Source of the DNA: Dongshaea marina
GTDB lineage: Bacteria > Pseudomonadota > Gammaproteobacteria > Enterobacterales > Aeromonadaceae
Assembly (NCBI RefSeq): GCF_003072645.1
Contig: NZ_CP028897.1
Span: 1,315,658-1,379,657 of the forward strand
Direction of reading: 5' to 3'
Length of the DNA: 64,000 nucleotides
Below the pieces are notes generated by a model, which did not search any database, was not told where the DNA came from, and saw only the letters and a program-made list of their open reading frames with translations. Of this stretch, positions 1 to 9,910 are shown one piece after another (the stretch's first letter is position 1; each line of letters starts with the position of its first letter). A program made the position numbers and the translations under genes.

Positions 1-1330
1 AATTGATGCTGACAATCCCGGACTCAAGTTGCAGCGAGAGGCGCTTGGCGCGTGCCAGGTTCTGGGTAAAACAGTAGCTGGCAAGCCCATAGGGGGTATC
101 ATTGGCTCGCCGGATGACCTCAGCCTCATCATCAAACTGCTGAATGGCCACTACAGGGCCGAAGATCTCCTGATGACAGATATCCATGCTTTCATCGATA
201 TCGAGTAGCACCGTAGGTTCAAAGAAGTTTCCGGAACCCTCGAGCCTGTGGCCGCCGGTCAGGCAACGAGCGCCTTTTGTCAATGCATCCTCAATGAGTT
301 GCTCTACCTTATCGATGGCGGCCTGGTTAATCAGTGGACCCTGATTCGATTCAGTCTTCATCCCAAAGCCGGGGGTGAGAGAGCCAAGCTTTTCTTCGAG
401 TTGTTTAATAAATTCAGAGGCGATGGAGCGCTGCAGGTAGATACGGTTGGCACAGACGCAGGTCTGACCTGAATTTCGAAACTTGCTGACCATCAATCCC
501 TGGAGCGCGGCACTGAGATCCGCATCTTCAAATACGATGAAGGGGGCATTGCCTCCGAGTTCGAGTGAGAGCCGCTTGAGGCTGGGAGCACTCTGGGCCG
601 CCAGTAGTTTTCCCACCCGGGTAGAACCGGTGAAGCTCAGCTTTCGGACCCTGGGGTCTGTGGTCAGGGTCTCCCCTATGCTGACGGGATCGCCACACAG
701 GATATTGAGGAGCCCGGCAGGAAGCTTGGCTTGCTCGGCGAGCCTGGCAAGGGCTAGCGCCGTCAGGGGGGTCTCTTCGGAGGGTTTTACCACCAGGGAG
801 CAGCCCGCTATCAGGGCGGGGGCAGCCTTGCGGACGATCATCGCCATCGGAAAGTTCCAGGGAGTGATCGCGGCGCAGACGCCGATTCCCTGAGATATTA
901 CCTGTAGCTGCTGATGGGGATCTGCTGAGGGGATGAGCCGTCCATAGCTGCGTTTGCCCTCTTCAATAAACCACTCAAGATAGGAGAGGCCATAGTCCAC
1001 TTCTCCCAGAGCCTCGTTAAGAGGTTTCCCCTGTTCGAACACCATTAATTCAGCCAGAGCCTCGCGGTGGCTCTTGATCTCTTCTGCCCAGTCCCTTAAT
1101 CGGGTGCCACGTTGATACATGGTCATTCTTTGCCAGGCACTCAGGGAACGGTGGGCGGCGGTGATCGCAAGTTCCGCTTCTCTGGCGCCGGCGGCAGCGA
1201 TTGAGGCAAGAGGGGCACCTGTGGCCGGGTTATAGATTGTCAGGGTGTCAGGGGAGTCGAGCCAGCGGCCATCAATGTAGTGGGAGCGGCAGATTAGTTG
1301 CCGGGCGCCGGGGCTGAGTTGTGAATCCAT
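1..1330 (-). CDS. gabD: Succinate-semialdehyde dehydrogenase (NAD(P)+), partial
   Basis: Aldehyde dehydrogenase superfamily enzyme that would oxidise succinate semialdehyde to succinate in the cytoplasm (end of the GABA shunt). I read 443 codons in one open frame from ATG at 1330 to the left window edge; the C-terminus lies outside. Visible landmarks are ITPWNFP, the NAD-site FTGSTRVGK, the general-base region LELGGNAPF and the catalytic cysteine in GQTCVCANRIY, in the order and spacing of E. coli GabD. The start is supported by AGGAGATCAAG just upstream. The gene is separated from dnaC by 55 bp on the same strand. Paralogues acting on glutarate or other semialdehydes are possible, so the substrate is inferred from overall similarity. 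Confidence 0.85.
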   Translation of the reverse strand, partial: MDSQLSPGARQLICRSHYIDGRWLDSPDTLTIYNPATGAPLASIAAAGAREAELAITAAHRSLSAWQRMTMYQRGTRLRDWAEEIKSHREALAELMVFEQGKPLNEALGEVDYGLSYLEWFIEEGKRSYGRLIPSADPHQQLQVISQGIGVCAAITPWNFPMAMIVRKAAPALIAGCSLVVKPSEETPLTALALARLAEQAKLPAGLLNILCGDPVSIGETLTTDPRVRKLSFTGSTRVGKLLAAQSAPSLKRLSLELGGNAPFIVFEDADLSAALQGLMVSKFRNSGQTCVCANRIYLQRSIASEFIKQLEEKLGSLTPGFGMKTESNQGPLINQAAIDKVEQLIEDALTKGARCLTGGHRLEGSGNFFEPTVLLDIDESMDICHQEIFGPVVAIQQFDDEAEVIRRANDTPYGLASYCFTQNLARAKRLSLQLESGIVSIN

Positions 1331-1385
1331 CTTGATCTCCTGCTGGGGGGCAAAATACCATCCTAGCAGGATTCAAGTGTTGAGG

Positions 1386-2173
1386 TTAACCGATATCCGG
1401 GCGGCGACTGCAGCCGTGCATCGGGATGCATACCGGGGTAAAGCCCTTGATCGCTTCGTAGCAAAAATCCCCGACGGCCTGATGCAGAGAGTCCGGGTGA
1501 TGATTGGTGATCAGTATAACGCTCTTGCCCAGGTTGTTGCGACGGCGCAGCAGGTGCCCAAGAAAGTTTGCCTGACTTTCATTGAGGCGGGAGCGGTTGG
1601 CAGCGATCTCATCGAGGATCAGCAGATCCACCTGCTCCAGGGCTTTACGATAGCGATTGCGCTCTGTTGGGTCTTCGATGAGCCCGAAGAACAAGCGGTT
1701 AATGATCGACTCCCACTGCTGAAAGATCACCGAACGTTGATGGTTTTCAATCAGTTCATGGGCGATCGCACCGGCCAGGGTTGATTTTCCGGTTCCGTAA
1801 TCCCCATGGATCAGGACACAGCGCCCCCCTGCTTCTCCCACAGCTCAAACCCGTTGATAAAGGCGTAGGCGATCTGCAGGGGCTCAAGCATGCTTGGATC
1901 AGTCATATCAATGGCATCGAAGCGCCAGTGGGTATTGATATCCGCCTGATTGAGCAGTGATTGAGTGCGGTGCTGGCAGGCTTCATGTTGCAGGCGTTTC
2001 ACATCCTGGTTTGCCTGCTGCTCATATTGCTGGCGAAGCTCTTCATAATCAGCCATCCGGCCGCCTGTCTGCTGCTGCAGGCGCTGGATCCGGTTGAGCA
2101 GCTTATTGACCGGCATATCGGTTGCCTCATGCTCAGGTAGGTTTGATTGATGGGGGTTAGCTTTCTTCATCAT
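1386..2173 (-). CDS. dnaC: DnaC-like helicase loader, interrupted by a -1 frameshift
   Basis: AAA+ ATPase that would load the replicative helicase with DnaT during primosome assembly. Two overlapping frames (1811-2173 and 1386-1841) together make one 262-aa protein, close to the 245 aa of E. coli DnaC. The first carries the N-terminal helicase-interaction region and ends WEKQGGAVS. The second carries Walker A GDYGTGKST and Walker B LLILDEI. The switch falls in a six-G run on the coding strand (1824-1829). Reading KQGG then RCVLIHGDYG requires one extra G, or -1 slippage on the heptamer G GGG GGC. It overlaps the end of dnaT by 17 bp, so the two genes are co-translated. Either a missing base or genuine recoding is possible. 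Confidence 0.75.
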
Positions 2174-2888
2174 CAGCTCTTGGATTAAATTGTTGGGCTG
2201 CCGCGATCATCTCTTTGGCCCGGGTATTATCTTTGGCGGGCTTAGGGGGCGATGGCTTGAGACTCTTTTGATAACCAGGCTGTGGTGCCGTGGGCGATCT
2301 TCGAACATAGCGATTATTTTTCAAAGAGCGAATAAACTGAATCATCCACTGATGCTGATTCTTGAAGACGTCGGGTCTTCCCAGCCAGAATGCGATAAAT
2401 TCACCCAGTTCCTCCTCAGCAAAGTTTGGATCGCTCAGACCACAGAGTTTAGCCAGGGTTGCGAAGCCACTATCGGGACGCCACTCCAGGTGGATGGCAA
2501 ACTGCTGCTGGGGCACGGGTGACTGTGGGCTTTGGCGCAGCAGGGGAAGCTCAAAGCTCGCCCCATGGTAGTGCTCGACGGGGGACTCTCCGGCCAGGAT
2601 CAATAGCCCGCTGCTCATCAGCTGCTCAAATAGCTCGGTGAGCTGGGAGGCATTGATCTGAAAGCTAAATTCCTGGGAGTTTTTCTCACGAACCGCCAGC
2701 GCCTTACCGATTTCCGGATAGAGGATGGGGCCGACCCGGCCAGAGCCATCGGCATGGCGACGCAGCTGCATGCAATAGAGGGTGCGCGCCGCATGTGGCA
2801 GAGTTGGATCATCGAGGGCTTGGTATTCTGCTGGGGTCATAGGCCGGAGCGTCAGGGATAAAGAGAGGGTATTATCGGGTGCCATCAT
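2157..2888 (-). CDS. dnaT: DnaT-like primosomal protein
   Basis: A 243-aa protein with a C-terminal DnaT domain (about residues 135-195: W+P then EEELGEFIAFW and a QHQWMIQFIRSLK segment), which in E. coli binds ssDNA and PriB and delivers DnaC-DnaB. The N-terminal 120 residues (a helix-turn-helix-like region rich in Leu) are divergent, and the tail is basic and Pro-rich (KPSPPKPAKDNTR), as expected of a DNA-binding linker. It lies directly upstream of, and overlaps, the dnaC-like gene, matching the dnaTC operon. The start is ATG 2888 or 2885; no strong Shine-Dalgarno is visible and the start sits inside a GGGTGCC/GGCACCC hairpin. Confidence 0.75.
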   Translation of the reverse strand: MMAPDNTLSLSLTLRPMTPAEYQALDDPTLPHAARTLYCMQLRRHADGSGRVGPILYPEIGKALAVREKNSQEFSFQINASQLTELFEQLMSSGLLILAGESPVEHYHGASFELPLLRQSPQSPVPQQQFAIHLEWRPDSGFATLAKLCGLSDPNFAEEELGEFIAFWLGRPDVFKNQHQWMIQFIRSLKNNRYVRRSPTAPQPGYQKSLKPSPPKPAKDNTRAKEMIAAAQQFNPRADDEES

Positions 2889-2906
2889 CCAAGATGCAAG
2901 GCACCC
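2877..2906 (-). promoter_or_regulatory. Hairpin over the dnaT start
   Basis: A 7-bp inverted repeat GGGTGCC / GGCACCC spans the galU-dnaT junction and covers the dnaT start codon. It could terminate galU transcripts or reduce dnaT translation. There is no U-tract, so terminator function is uncertain. Confidence 0.3.
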
Positions 2907-2913
2907 GCAAGCT

Positions 2914-3846
2914 TTAGTCGGCCGTGCTCTGTGTGGTCAGTTCGCGGCACAGGTGCAGTAGGTAGTCCCGGTACTCGTCCGCAATCTCATTATGCCGTAG
3001 GGCGTATTCGGTGTTGGCCTTGAGATAGCCAAGCTTGGAGCCGCAGTCGTGACTCTTGCCCTTCATGTAGTAGGCACAGACCCGCTCCTGCTCCAGCAGG
3101 GCTGCGATGGCGTCGGTGAGCTGGATCTCATCGCCGGCCCCCGGGGGAGTTTTTGCCAGCAGTGGCCAGATATTGGCTGAGAGCACATAGCGACCCACCA
3201 CCGCCAGGTTGGAGGGGGCCTCTTCGCGTTTAGGTTTCTCAACAATGGTGCGGATTGGGGCGGATTCTCCGGCGGTGATCACACTGCCATTGATATCGGC
3301 AATACCATATTTTTCCACCTCGTCTTCGGGCACCGGCTCTACCATGATCTGTGAGCTGCTGTCTTGGTTAAACGTTTGGATCATCTGGGCCAGGTTATCC
3401 TGCTCAAGATCGCAGGAGGCGTCATCAATCAGTACATCCGGCAGCAAAACAGCGAAGGGGTTATCTCCCACCAGGGGGCGGGCACACAGAATGGCGTGGC
3501 CAAGTCCTTTGGCTTCCCCCTGGCGCACATGCATGATGGTTACATCCTTGGGGCAGATGGAGCGCACTTCGTCGAGGAGCTGACGCTTGACCCGGCGCTC
3601 CAGGGTGGTTTCCAGCTCAAAGCTCTTATCGAAGTGATTTTCGATGGAGTTTTTACTGGAGTGAGTGACCAGAACGATCTCCTTGATGCCAGCGGCGATC
3701 GCCTCGTTCACCACGTACTGGATCAGAGGCTTGTCAACGATCGGCAGCATCTCCTTGGGGATCGCCTTGGTGGCGGGAAGCATGCGGGTTCCCAGGCCGG
3801 CAACGGGCAGAACTGCTTTGCGCACACCCATTAACTGTTGTTTCAT
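2914..3846 (-). CDS. galU: UTP-glucose-1-phosphate uridylyltransferase
   Basis: This enzyme makes UDP-glucose from UTP and glucose-1-phosphate in the cytoplasm and feeds surface polysaccharide and galactose metabolism. The 310-aa protein opens with the nucleotidyltransferase signature ([25 protein letters not shown]) and carries the family's LLPDVLIDD and [19 protein letters not shown] segments. I chose ATG 3846 ([10 protein letters not shown]), because AAGGAAT precedes it and the alternative start 39 bp upstream adds residues not typical of the family. The length matches GalU (about 300 aa). It is followed by dnaT on the same strand after 25 bp. Confidence 0.95.
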   Translation of the reverse strand: MKQQLMGVRKAVLPVAGLGTRMLPATKAIPKEMLPIVDKPLIQYVVNEAIAAGIKEIVLVTHSSKNSIENHFDKSFELETTLERRVKRQLLDEVRSICPKDVTIMHVRQGEAKGLGHAILCARPLVGDNPFAVLLPDVLIDDASCDLEQDNLAQMIQTFNQDSSSQIMVEPVPEDEVEKYGIADINGSVITAGESAPIRTIVEKPKREEAPSNLAVVGRYVLSANIWPLLAKTPPGAGDEIQLTDAIAALLEQERVCAYYMKGKSHDCGSKLGYLKANTEYALRHNEIADEYRDYLLHLCRELTTQSTAD

Positions 3847-4062
3847 CTGCGATTCCTTCTTTTGGACGGCGCCATGGTAGCCCAATTGTGGTGATAAATC
3901 AGCATTAGACCCTGCCGTTTATCCGGGGTTGTGATGGGTAAGACTCAGACTTACCCATCTGGTTCAACCTCGAGTGATTTGAGCCAGGTCTTACTACTTT
4001 GGCCGTGGTGTTCAAACTCTGAACAGATGATAACCAAGAGAGCGGCCAGCACAAATTTTTGA

Positions 4063-4836
4063 TTATTTAGCCTCGATTGGTACAAGGCTATTGCGATACT
4101 GTTCGACCCACATGGCGGTGGCACCACAGACGGCGACCGGCATGATAAAGAGATTTAGAACAGGGATTGCCGAGAGCAGCATGGTCAGGGCCCCGAAGCT
4201 CAGGCATTTACCTTTACGGCGGGCCAGGGCCTCGCGCATATCCGGGAAGTCCACCTTGTGATTATCAAAGGGGTAGTCACAGTACTGGATCGCCATCATC
4301 CAGGCGTTAAACACAAACCACACCACCGGTCCCAGGGTCTGTCCCAGCAGTGGGATGAAGGAGAGGATCAGGCAGCCCAGCAGGCGCGGCAGATAGTAGA
4401 GGAGCTTCTTCCATTCCCGCTTGAGGGTGCGGGGCACTTCGGCTATCAATTCGGCGATCGATGCATCCGGGGTCGGCTGGCCGGTGAGCATCAGTTCGAC
4501 CCGTTCGGCCAGCAGGCCGTTGAAGGGGGCGGCAATCCAGTTGGCGACCGCACTGAAGATAAAAGAGAACACCACCAGGATAGTGATCACCGCCAGCGGG
4601 ATCAGCAGGTAATTGAGCCAGGTGAGCCAGCTGGGAAGGAAGCTGTCAATCCATTGCAGCAGTCCCTCAAACTGGAGGAACAGCCAGTAAAAGGCACCGA
4701 TAAACAGCAGCAGGTTGACCAGCAGTGGGATCAGCACAAAGCGGCGGATCCCGGGCTTTCGCACCAGAGAAAAACCGCGCAGCAGGTACTCAGCTCCGCT
4801 GACTGAATCATTGACCATAGAGGTAGATTGACGCAT
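4063..4836 (-). CDS. cysZ: Sulfate transporter CysZ
   Basis: Inner-membrane protein of the CysZ family (EI24-type fold), which admits sulfate for cysteine synthesis. The protein has about 257 aa with hydrophobic segments near residues 25-50, 60-90, 140-170 and 205-235. The family segments [20 protein letters not shown] and [12 protein letters not shown] are all present. I chose ATG 4836 ([10 protein letters not shown]), preceded by AAGGATAAAACAACCC; a longer open frame reaches 4893. It is transcribed divergently from smc with about 100 bp between starts. The cysZ/zipA neighbourhood is also seen in E. coli. Confidence 0.9.
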   Translation of the reverse strand: MRQSTSMVNDSVSGAEYLLRGFSLVRKPGIRRFVLIPLLVNLLLFIGAFYWLFLQFEGLLQWIDSFLPSWLTWLNYLLIPLAVITILVVFSFIFSAVANWIAAPFNGLLAERVELMLTGQPTPDASIAELIAEVPRTLKREWKKLLYYLPRLLGCLILSFIPLLGQTLGPVVWFVFNAWMMAIQYCDYPFDNHKVDFPDMREALARRKGKCLSFGALTMLLSAIPVLNLFIMPVAVCGATAMWVEQYRNSLVPIEAK

Positions 4837-4937
4837 GGGTTGTTTTATCCTTAACCTAGGGCTGAAGGCAGATATTACAAACTTGCTGCGCATCTGGTAA
4901 AGTCGCGGCCTTTATTTATTGTGAACCCCGAAGCTTA

Positions 4938-7900
4938 ATGCGTCTGAAACTGATCAAACTGGCTGGATTCAAATCCTTTGTCGAGCCGACTAAAATCCCC
5001 TTTCCGGCAGCGGTCACCGCCATTGTCGGCCCCAATGGCTGTGGTAAATCCAATGTGATTGACGCGGTACGCTGGGTGTTGGGGGAGAGTACGGCTCGCC
5101 AGCTGCGCGGGGGAGCGATGACAGATGTGATTTTTAATGGCTCGACCCGGCGCGCCCCCAACTCCAAGGCGGTGGTGGAGCTGGTATTTGATAACAGCCT
5201 GGGACGGATCCAGGGAGCCTTTGCCAAGTACCAGGAGATCGCGGTGCGCCGCGAGGTGAATCGGGATGGCAAGAATCAGTATTTTATCAACCAGACCCGT
5301 TGTCGGCGACGGGATGTGGTGGATCTATTCAGTGGCACCGGCCTGGGCCCACGCAGCTACTCCATCATTGAGCAGGGGATGATCTCAAGGCTGATTGAAT
5401 CGCGTCCCGAGGAGCTCAGGGTGTTTCTCGAAGAGGCGGCCGGGATCTCTCGCTACAAGGAGCGGCGTAAAGAGACCGAATCACGAATTAGCCATACCCG
5501 GGAGAATCTGGAGCGGCTGGGAGATCTTCGCCTGCAACTGGGGGAGCGGTTGCAAAAACTGCGGCAGCAGGCCGAAGCGGCACAGCAGTACCGGGATCTC
5601 AAGTCTAGGCAGCGCACCTTGCAGGGAGAGCTGCTGGGGCTTGAGTATTGCCAGGCAGAGGTGAAGGCATCCAGGGCAAAATCTGAGGTGGATAAACTTA
5701 GCCTGGCTCAGGAGCAGCAGCAGGCAGGCCTGACCCGGTTTGAGCGTGACAAACAGCAGCTCCTGGCCCGGCGTGGTGAGCTTGCAGAGCAGCAGAGCTA
5801 TCTGCAGCAGCAGTTTTACCTGACCGGACAGGAGCTCACCCGGCTCGAGCAACAGCGCAAGCATCAGCAAGCGATGGCCAAAGAGCGCGAGGAGCAGCAG
5901 CAACGCCTGAGCCAGCGCCAGCGGGAGCTAGAGCAGGAGCTGGCTCAGCAGGCAGAGCAACTTGCTGTTCAGCAGCGGTTGAGTCAGCAGCTCGAAAGCG
6001 ACCTTGAGCAGCAAAATCAAGCCCTGGAGTGTTCAAAGTCCGGCGCTCAGGCCAAGGAGCAGCAGTTGCAGCAGGCCCGGGAGAGCTTCTACCGCAGTGA
6101 AAGCGCTCTGCAACAGCTGCATCATCAGCGTCAGCAGTGGCAGCAGCAAACCCAGGCTTTGCAGGCTCTGCTGGATAAGTCCCTGCAGCGACAGCCCCAA
6201 CTCAAAGAGGAGCAGTCAAGGCTAAAGAAGCAGCTTACTGAGGATGCCAGGCAGACCGAGGAGCCCCTGTTGCTGGCAAAGCAGCGGCTTTCTCAGCAGC
6301 AGGGGAAGCTTGAGGCGGCCCATCAGCAACTGATGGCAGGTCAGCCACAGATCGCCTCGGATGAACAAAAGCTCAGTGAGCTGCAATCTCGGGAGGTAGC
6401 CCTGCGCTCCCGGAAAGAGGCGCTGGCACCGTTGGTTGAGGGGCCTAAGAGTGAGCTATTCGAAGAGCTTGCCCGGCAGGGGATCACGGCGAGCTCCCTG
6501 AGTGACTCCCTGAATATGGAGCCTGAGTGGTTACCGGCCCTACAGAAGGTGATGGGCCAGTGGTTATCGGCGGCCTGTGTCGACTCGGTAGCCGAGCATC
6601 CAGGGCGCTATCTGCTCGCAGATACTCAGCCCCCTCGAGAGGGGAGTCTGGCGCAGAAACTATCGGCTGAAGTGATTCCGGGTTTCCTGAACCAGATCTA
6701 TTGCGTCGATTCTCGTGACGAGGCGCAGCATAAGCTTGGGCTTCTCGGGGCGGGGGAGTCGGTGATCACCGCTGAAGGCCACTGGTTTGGTCAGAACTGG
6801 GCCGATCTCAGTGAGCCGGACTCCGGGGATTCGGCTCTGTTATGGTTTGAAGAGCTCAGAGAGCTTGAAGCAAACCTTGCGGAAAATGCTGAGCAGCAGA
6901 CACAGCAGCGCAAACAACTTGAGGATGGTTATCAGGCGTTAAGACTCAGTGAGGAGGAGCACCAGACTCTGGAGAGCGAGCTTGGCCGCATTCAGGGCGA
7001 GGTCCGTGAGGCTGAGTTAAGCTGGCGAGAGATCCAGGGACGTCGTCAGCATACTCAGGATCGTCTGGAAGCGCTCACCCATGAGCTTGATCAATTGGCC
7101 CTGGAGACCCAAAATGAGCGGCAGCAGCTGGCTGAAAGTGCGCAAAAGGGTGAGCAGTTTGATGATGAGAGGCTTAAGGCTCAGCAGGCTCTTGAACAGG
7201 CAGAAGCTAAGCTGAATCTGGCTCGCAGCGATCATCAGCAGCAGCTTAAGCAGGTCAGTGAGTTGCAGCAGCAACGCGAGCAGCAACAGCTTGCTCTATC
7301 CGAGGCCAGGGGAGCAGAGCAGCGCCTCAATAGCCTGCAGGAGAGATACTCTCAGGACAGGGCTGAACTCATCGCCAGTATGGAGGCTTTGAGCCAGCGA
7401 GCTGAGAGCAGCGAACCTCTGGTGAGTGAGGTACGTCTCAAAGAGCTATTTGACCTGCAGCTTGAACAGGAGCAGGAGCAACAGAAACTCGCCACTGAGG
7501 TGAAGGGGCTGGATGAGAAGGTCAGTACCCTGAGTGAGCAGCAAAAGAGAGTGCAAAAGGAGCTAAATCAGGGGCAACAACAACTCATTGACAAGCAGCT
7601 GCAGGCCCAGAAGCTCCTGACCCAGCTGGAGCTTCTGGAGCAGCAGCTCAGGGAGCAGCAATTTGAGTTAGATGATGAGGCGAGACAGGCTCTGGAGAAG
7701 CGCTCAATCGGAGGGCTGCAAAAAGAGCTTAAACAGATAGCCACCCAGCTTGAGTTGCTGGGGCGGTTAACCTCAGTGCCCTGGAGGAGTATGAGACAGA
7801 GCGCGAGCGCTGGAACTATATGGAGCAGCAGATGCAGGATCTGCAGCAGGCGCTGGAGACTCTTGAGGGCGCGATTCGTCGCATCGATCGGGAAACCCGG

Positions 7901-8371
7901 GCACGCTTCAGGGAAACCTATGAGGCGGTCAATGCCGATCTGCAGGGGCTTTTCCCCAAGGTCTTTGGTGGAGGAAAAGCCTGGCTCGAACTCACTTCTG
8001 ACGATCTGCTGCAGTCGGGGGTGCAGATCATGGCTCAGCCTCCAGGCAAGAAGAACTCCAGTATCGCCTTGCTTTCGGGAGGAGAGAAGGCTTTGACCGC
8101 CCTGGCGCTGGTGTTTGCTATCTTTCGCCTCAACCCGGCACCATTTTGTATGCTCGATGAGGTGGACGCACCGCTGGATGAAGTCAATGTCGGGCGCTTC
8201 TGCACACTTGTCAAAGAGATGTCGGAAGCAGTACAGTTTATCTGTATCAGTCACAATAAAGTCTCGATGGAGATGGCTGATCAGCTCACAGGAGTCACGA
8301 TGCAGGAACCAGGAGTTTCTCGGGTGGTCTCAGTGGATATCAGGGAAGCGGTTTCCCTGATTGAATCTTAA
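4938..8371 (+). CDS. smc: Chromosome partition protein SMC, with one apparent frameshift
   Basis: SMC ATPase that organises and segregates the chromosome with ScpAB. The N-terminal head has Walker [10 protein letters not shown] at residues 31-39. Very long Gln-rich coiled coils follow, interrupted by a hinge around residues 495-620, and the C-terminal head has the ABC signature [14 protein letters not shown] and Walker [14 protein letters not shown]. The open frame breaks at a four-G run, 7760-7763: adding one G restores [14 protein letters not shown], a conserved SMC segment, and gives 1144 aa. As printed, the first frame runs on to 8096 with unrelated residues. Since SMC is normally required for growth, a base-calling error is likelier than a true null. 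Presence of SMC argues against a MukBEF-only lineage. Confidence 0.92.
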
Positions 8372-8386
8372 CCGGTAAGAGATGCA

Positions 8387-9295
8387 GTGATGCAGGATTT
8401 GCGAATCGTTTTAATTATCGTTGGAATTGTGGTGATCGTGGCTATCATGGCGCATGGTTTGTGGAAAAGTAAAAAAGGAAAATACCGTCCACTCAAAGAG
8501 AAGCCCTTGCGCAAGATGCCCGAAACACGCCCGGAATCTGGCTCAGAGCCCGCACTGGACTCGGAGCCTCAATTTGATGCCGATGGTATCGGCGAGGTGC
8601 GGGTCGTCGGGCGCGACCAGCCAGAGGCTGAGCCTGGTTTACGTAAAGAGCCACAGCTAGGGCCTGTTACAGCTCCCCAGGGGGAGTTAGCGAAAGAGGT
8701 TACGCCTCCTGCCATGGAGGTTGAGACTAAACTCTCTGAGCCGGTTGTGGCCACGGAGCCTGCACTCCAGGTGGCGGATGAAGAGGAGAGTCAGGCCGAA
8801 CCTGAGGCTGTAACGCAAGCCCAAGTGGAGACCCGACCCAGTGGGGAGGAGCCAGCACCTTCGGTGAAAAGCTGGCAGGATATCTATGTGATCAATGTGA
8901 TGGCCCTGGATAACCGAGAGCTTGAGGGGGCGAAGCTCCTGCCATCTCTGACCCGGCTCGGTTTTAAATATGGTGAGATGGAGATCTTTCATCGCCACGA
9001 AGATAGTGCGGGTAAGGGACAGGTTCTGTTTAGCCTGGCCAATATGGTCAACCCAGGAACTTTTCGGCCGGAGAAGATGGAGCAGTTCTCGACTCCCGGG
9101 ATCTCTCTTTTTATGCAGCTTCCCAGGCAGGGCTATGGGGAAAGGGTGTATAAGTTGATGAGCTCTGCTGCCGATCGCTTAGCCGGTGAGCTTGGCGGGG
9201 TGTTGATGGATGCACAGCGTCAACCCCTGAGTGAGGAGCAGCTCGATGAGAATCTTGATGGTTTGCGAGCCTATGACAGCCAGAAAGTCGGTTAA
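8387..9295 (+). CDS. zipA: Cell division protein ZipA
   Basis: Bitopic inner-membrane protein that tethers FtsZ at the division site. It starts MMQDLR as in E. coli, has one N-terminal membrane segment (about residues 5-24), a basic stretch (KSKKGKYR), a long acidic Pro/Glu-rich linker (about residues 40-160), and the C-terminal FtsZ-binding domain (about 165-300, beginning DIYVINVMALDNREL and including LFMQLPRQGYG). The first codon is GTG 8387, directly followed by ATG 8390; either may be used. It starts 15 bp after smc, so the two are probably co-transcribed. ligA, its usual downstream partner, lies about 15 kb away. Confidence 0.95.
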   Translation: MMQDLRIVLIIVGIVVIVAIMAHGLWKSKKGKYRPLKEKPLRKMPETRPESGSEPALDSEPQFDADGIGEVRVVGRDQPEAEPGLRKEPQLGPVTAPQGELAKEVTPPAMEVETKLSEPVVATEPALQVADEEESQAEPEAVTQAQVETRPSGEEPAPSVKSWQDIYVINVMALDNRELEGAKLLPSLTRLGFKYGEMEIFHRHEDSAGKGQVLFSLANMVNPGTFRPEKMEQFSTPGISLFMQLPRQGYGERVYKLMSSAADRLAGELGGVLMDAQRQPLSEEQLDENLDGLRAYDSQKVG

Positions 9296-9314
9296 TCGAT
9301 TTTAAATTGTGACA

Positions 9315-9344
9315 AAGAGGCACGCTCTGCGTGCCTCTTTTTTG
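9315..9344 (+). terminator. Intrinsic terminator after zipA
   Basis: Perfect 9-bp stem GAGGCACGC / GCGTGCCTC with a 3-nt loop, followed by a T-tract. It ends the smc-zipA transcript before the accessory block. Confidence 0.9.
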
Positions 9345-9369
9345 TCAGTTCCCTGATGCAGGAGGTGCC

Positions 9370-9906
9370 ATGTCAGACAGAGTGATAGAAGTAGTTGCGT
9401 TTGACGAGGGCTGGTCAAGGGTTTTTAGGGAAGAGCGTCAGCAGCTCAGACAGGTGCTTGGGAGTGACAATCTGCTTGCTGTCCATCATATTGGCAGCAC
9501 ATCGGTTGCAGGATTATCGGCAAAACCTGTCATTGATATGCTGCTCGAAGTAGCCAGCCTTGAAAAGCTCGATGCAGATACGCCCAGGCTCGAAAGCCTT
9601 GGTTATCACTCCAGGGGGGAGTTTGGGATCACCGGGCGACGCTTTTTTCAAAAGGGTGATCCCAACAGAACCCATCACCTGCACGCTTTTGTGCGCAATG
9701 ATCCTAATATTGAGCGACACCTGGCGTTTCGCGATTATCTGGCCCGGTTTTCCGAGGTAAGAGAGCAGTATCAGGCGCTGAAACTCGAGGGTGCAGCACT
9801 ATGTGAGAACGACATCGAGCGCTATTGCGACCATAAGCATGACTTCATTCAGCAGCATGAGAAGCTGGCGATCGCCTGGAAGAGGGCCAGGGGCTCGTTT
9901 GGCTGA
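9370..9906 (+). CDS. GrpB/UPF0157 family protein (nucleotidyltransferase fold)
   Basis: A 178-aa protein of the GrpB (UPF0157) family, related in fold to minimal nucleotidyltransferases; the substrate is unknown. Family features seen are the opening VVAFDEGWSRVFREE, HHIGSTSVAGLSAKPVIDMLL (the HxGST and D-containing catalytic-like motif), and THHLHAF near the middle. ATG 9370 is chosen because AGGAGGTGCC precedes it. It converges with the next gene, with 4 bp between the stop codons. This is the first gene of the block that separates zipA from ligA. Confidence 0.85.
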   Translation: MSDRVIEVVAFDEGWSRVFREERQQLRQVLGSDNLLAVHHIGSTSVAGLSAKPVIDMLLEVASLEKLDADTPRLESLGYHSRGEFGITGRRFFQKGDPNRTHHLHAFVRNDPNIERHLAFRDYLARFSEVREQYQALKLEGAALCENDIERYCDHKHDFIQQHEKLAIAWKRARGSFG

Positions 9907-9910
9907 ACGA

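Noticed and set aside
4258-4806. Long open frame antisense to cysZ
   Set aside because: Low-complexity Gln/His-rich translation in the shadow of a clear membrane-protein gene; no ribosome site or family likeness.
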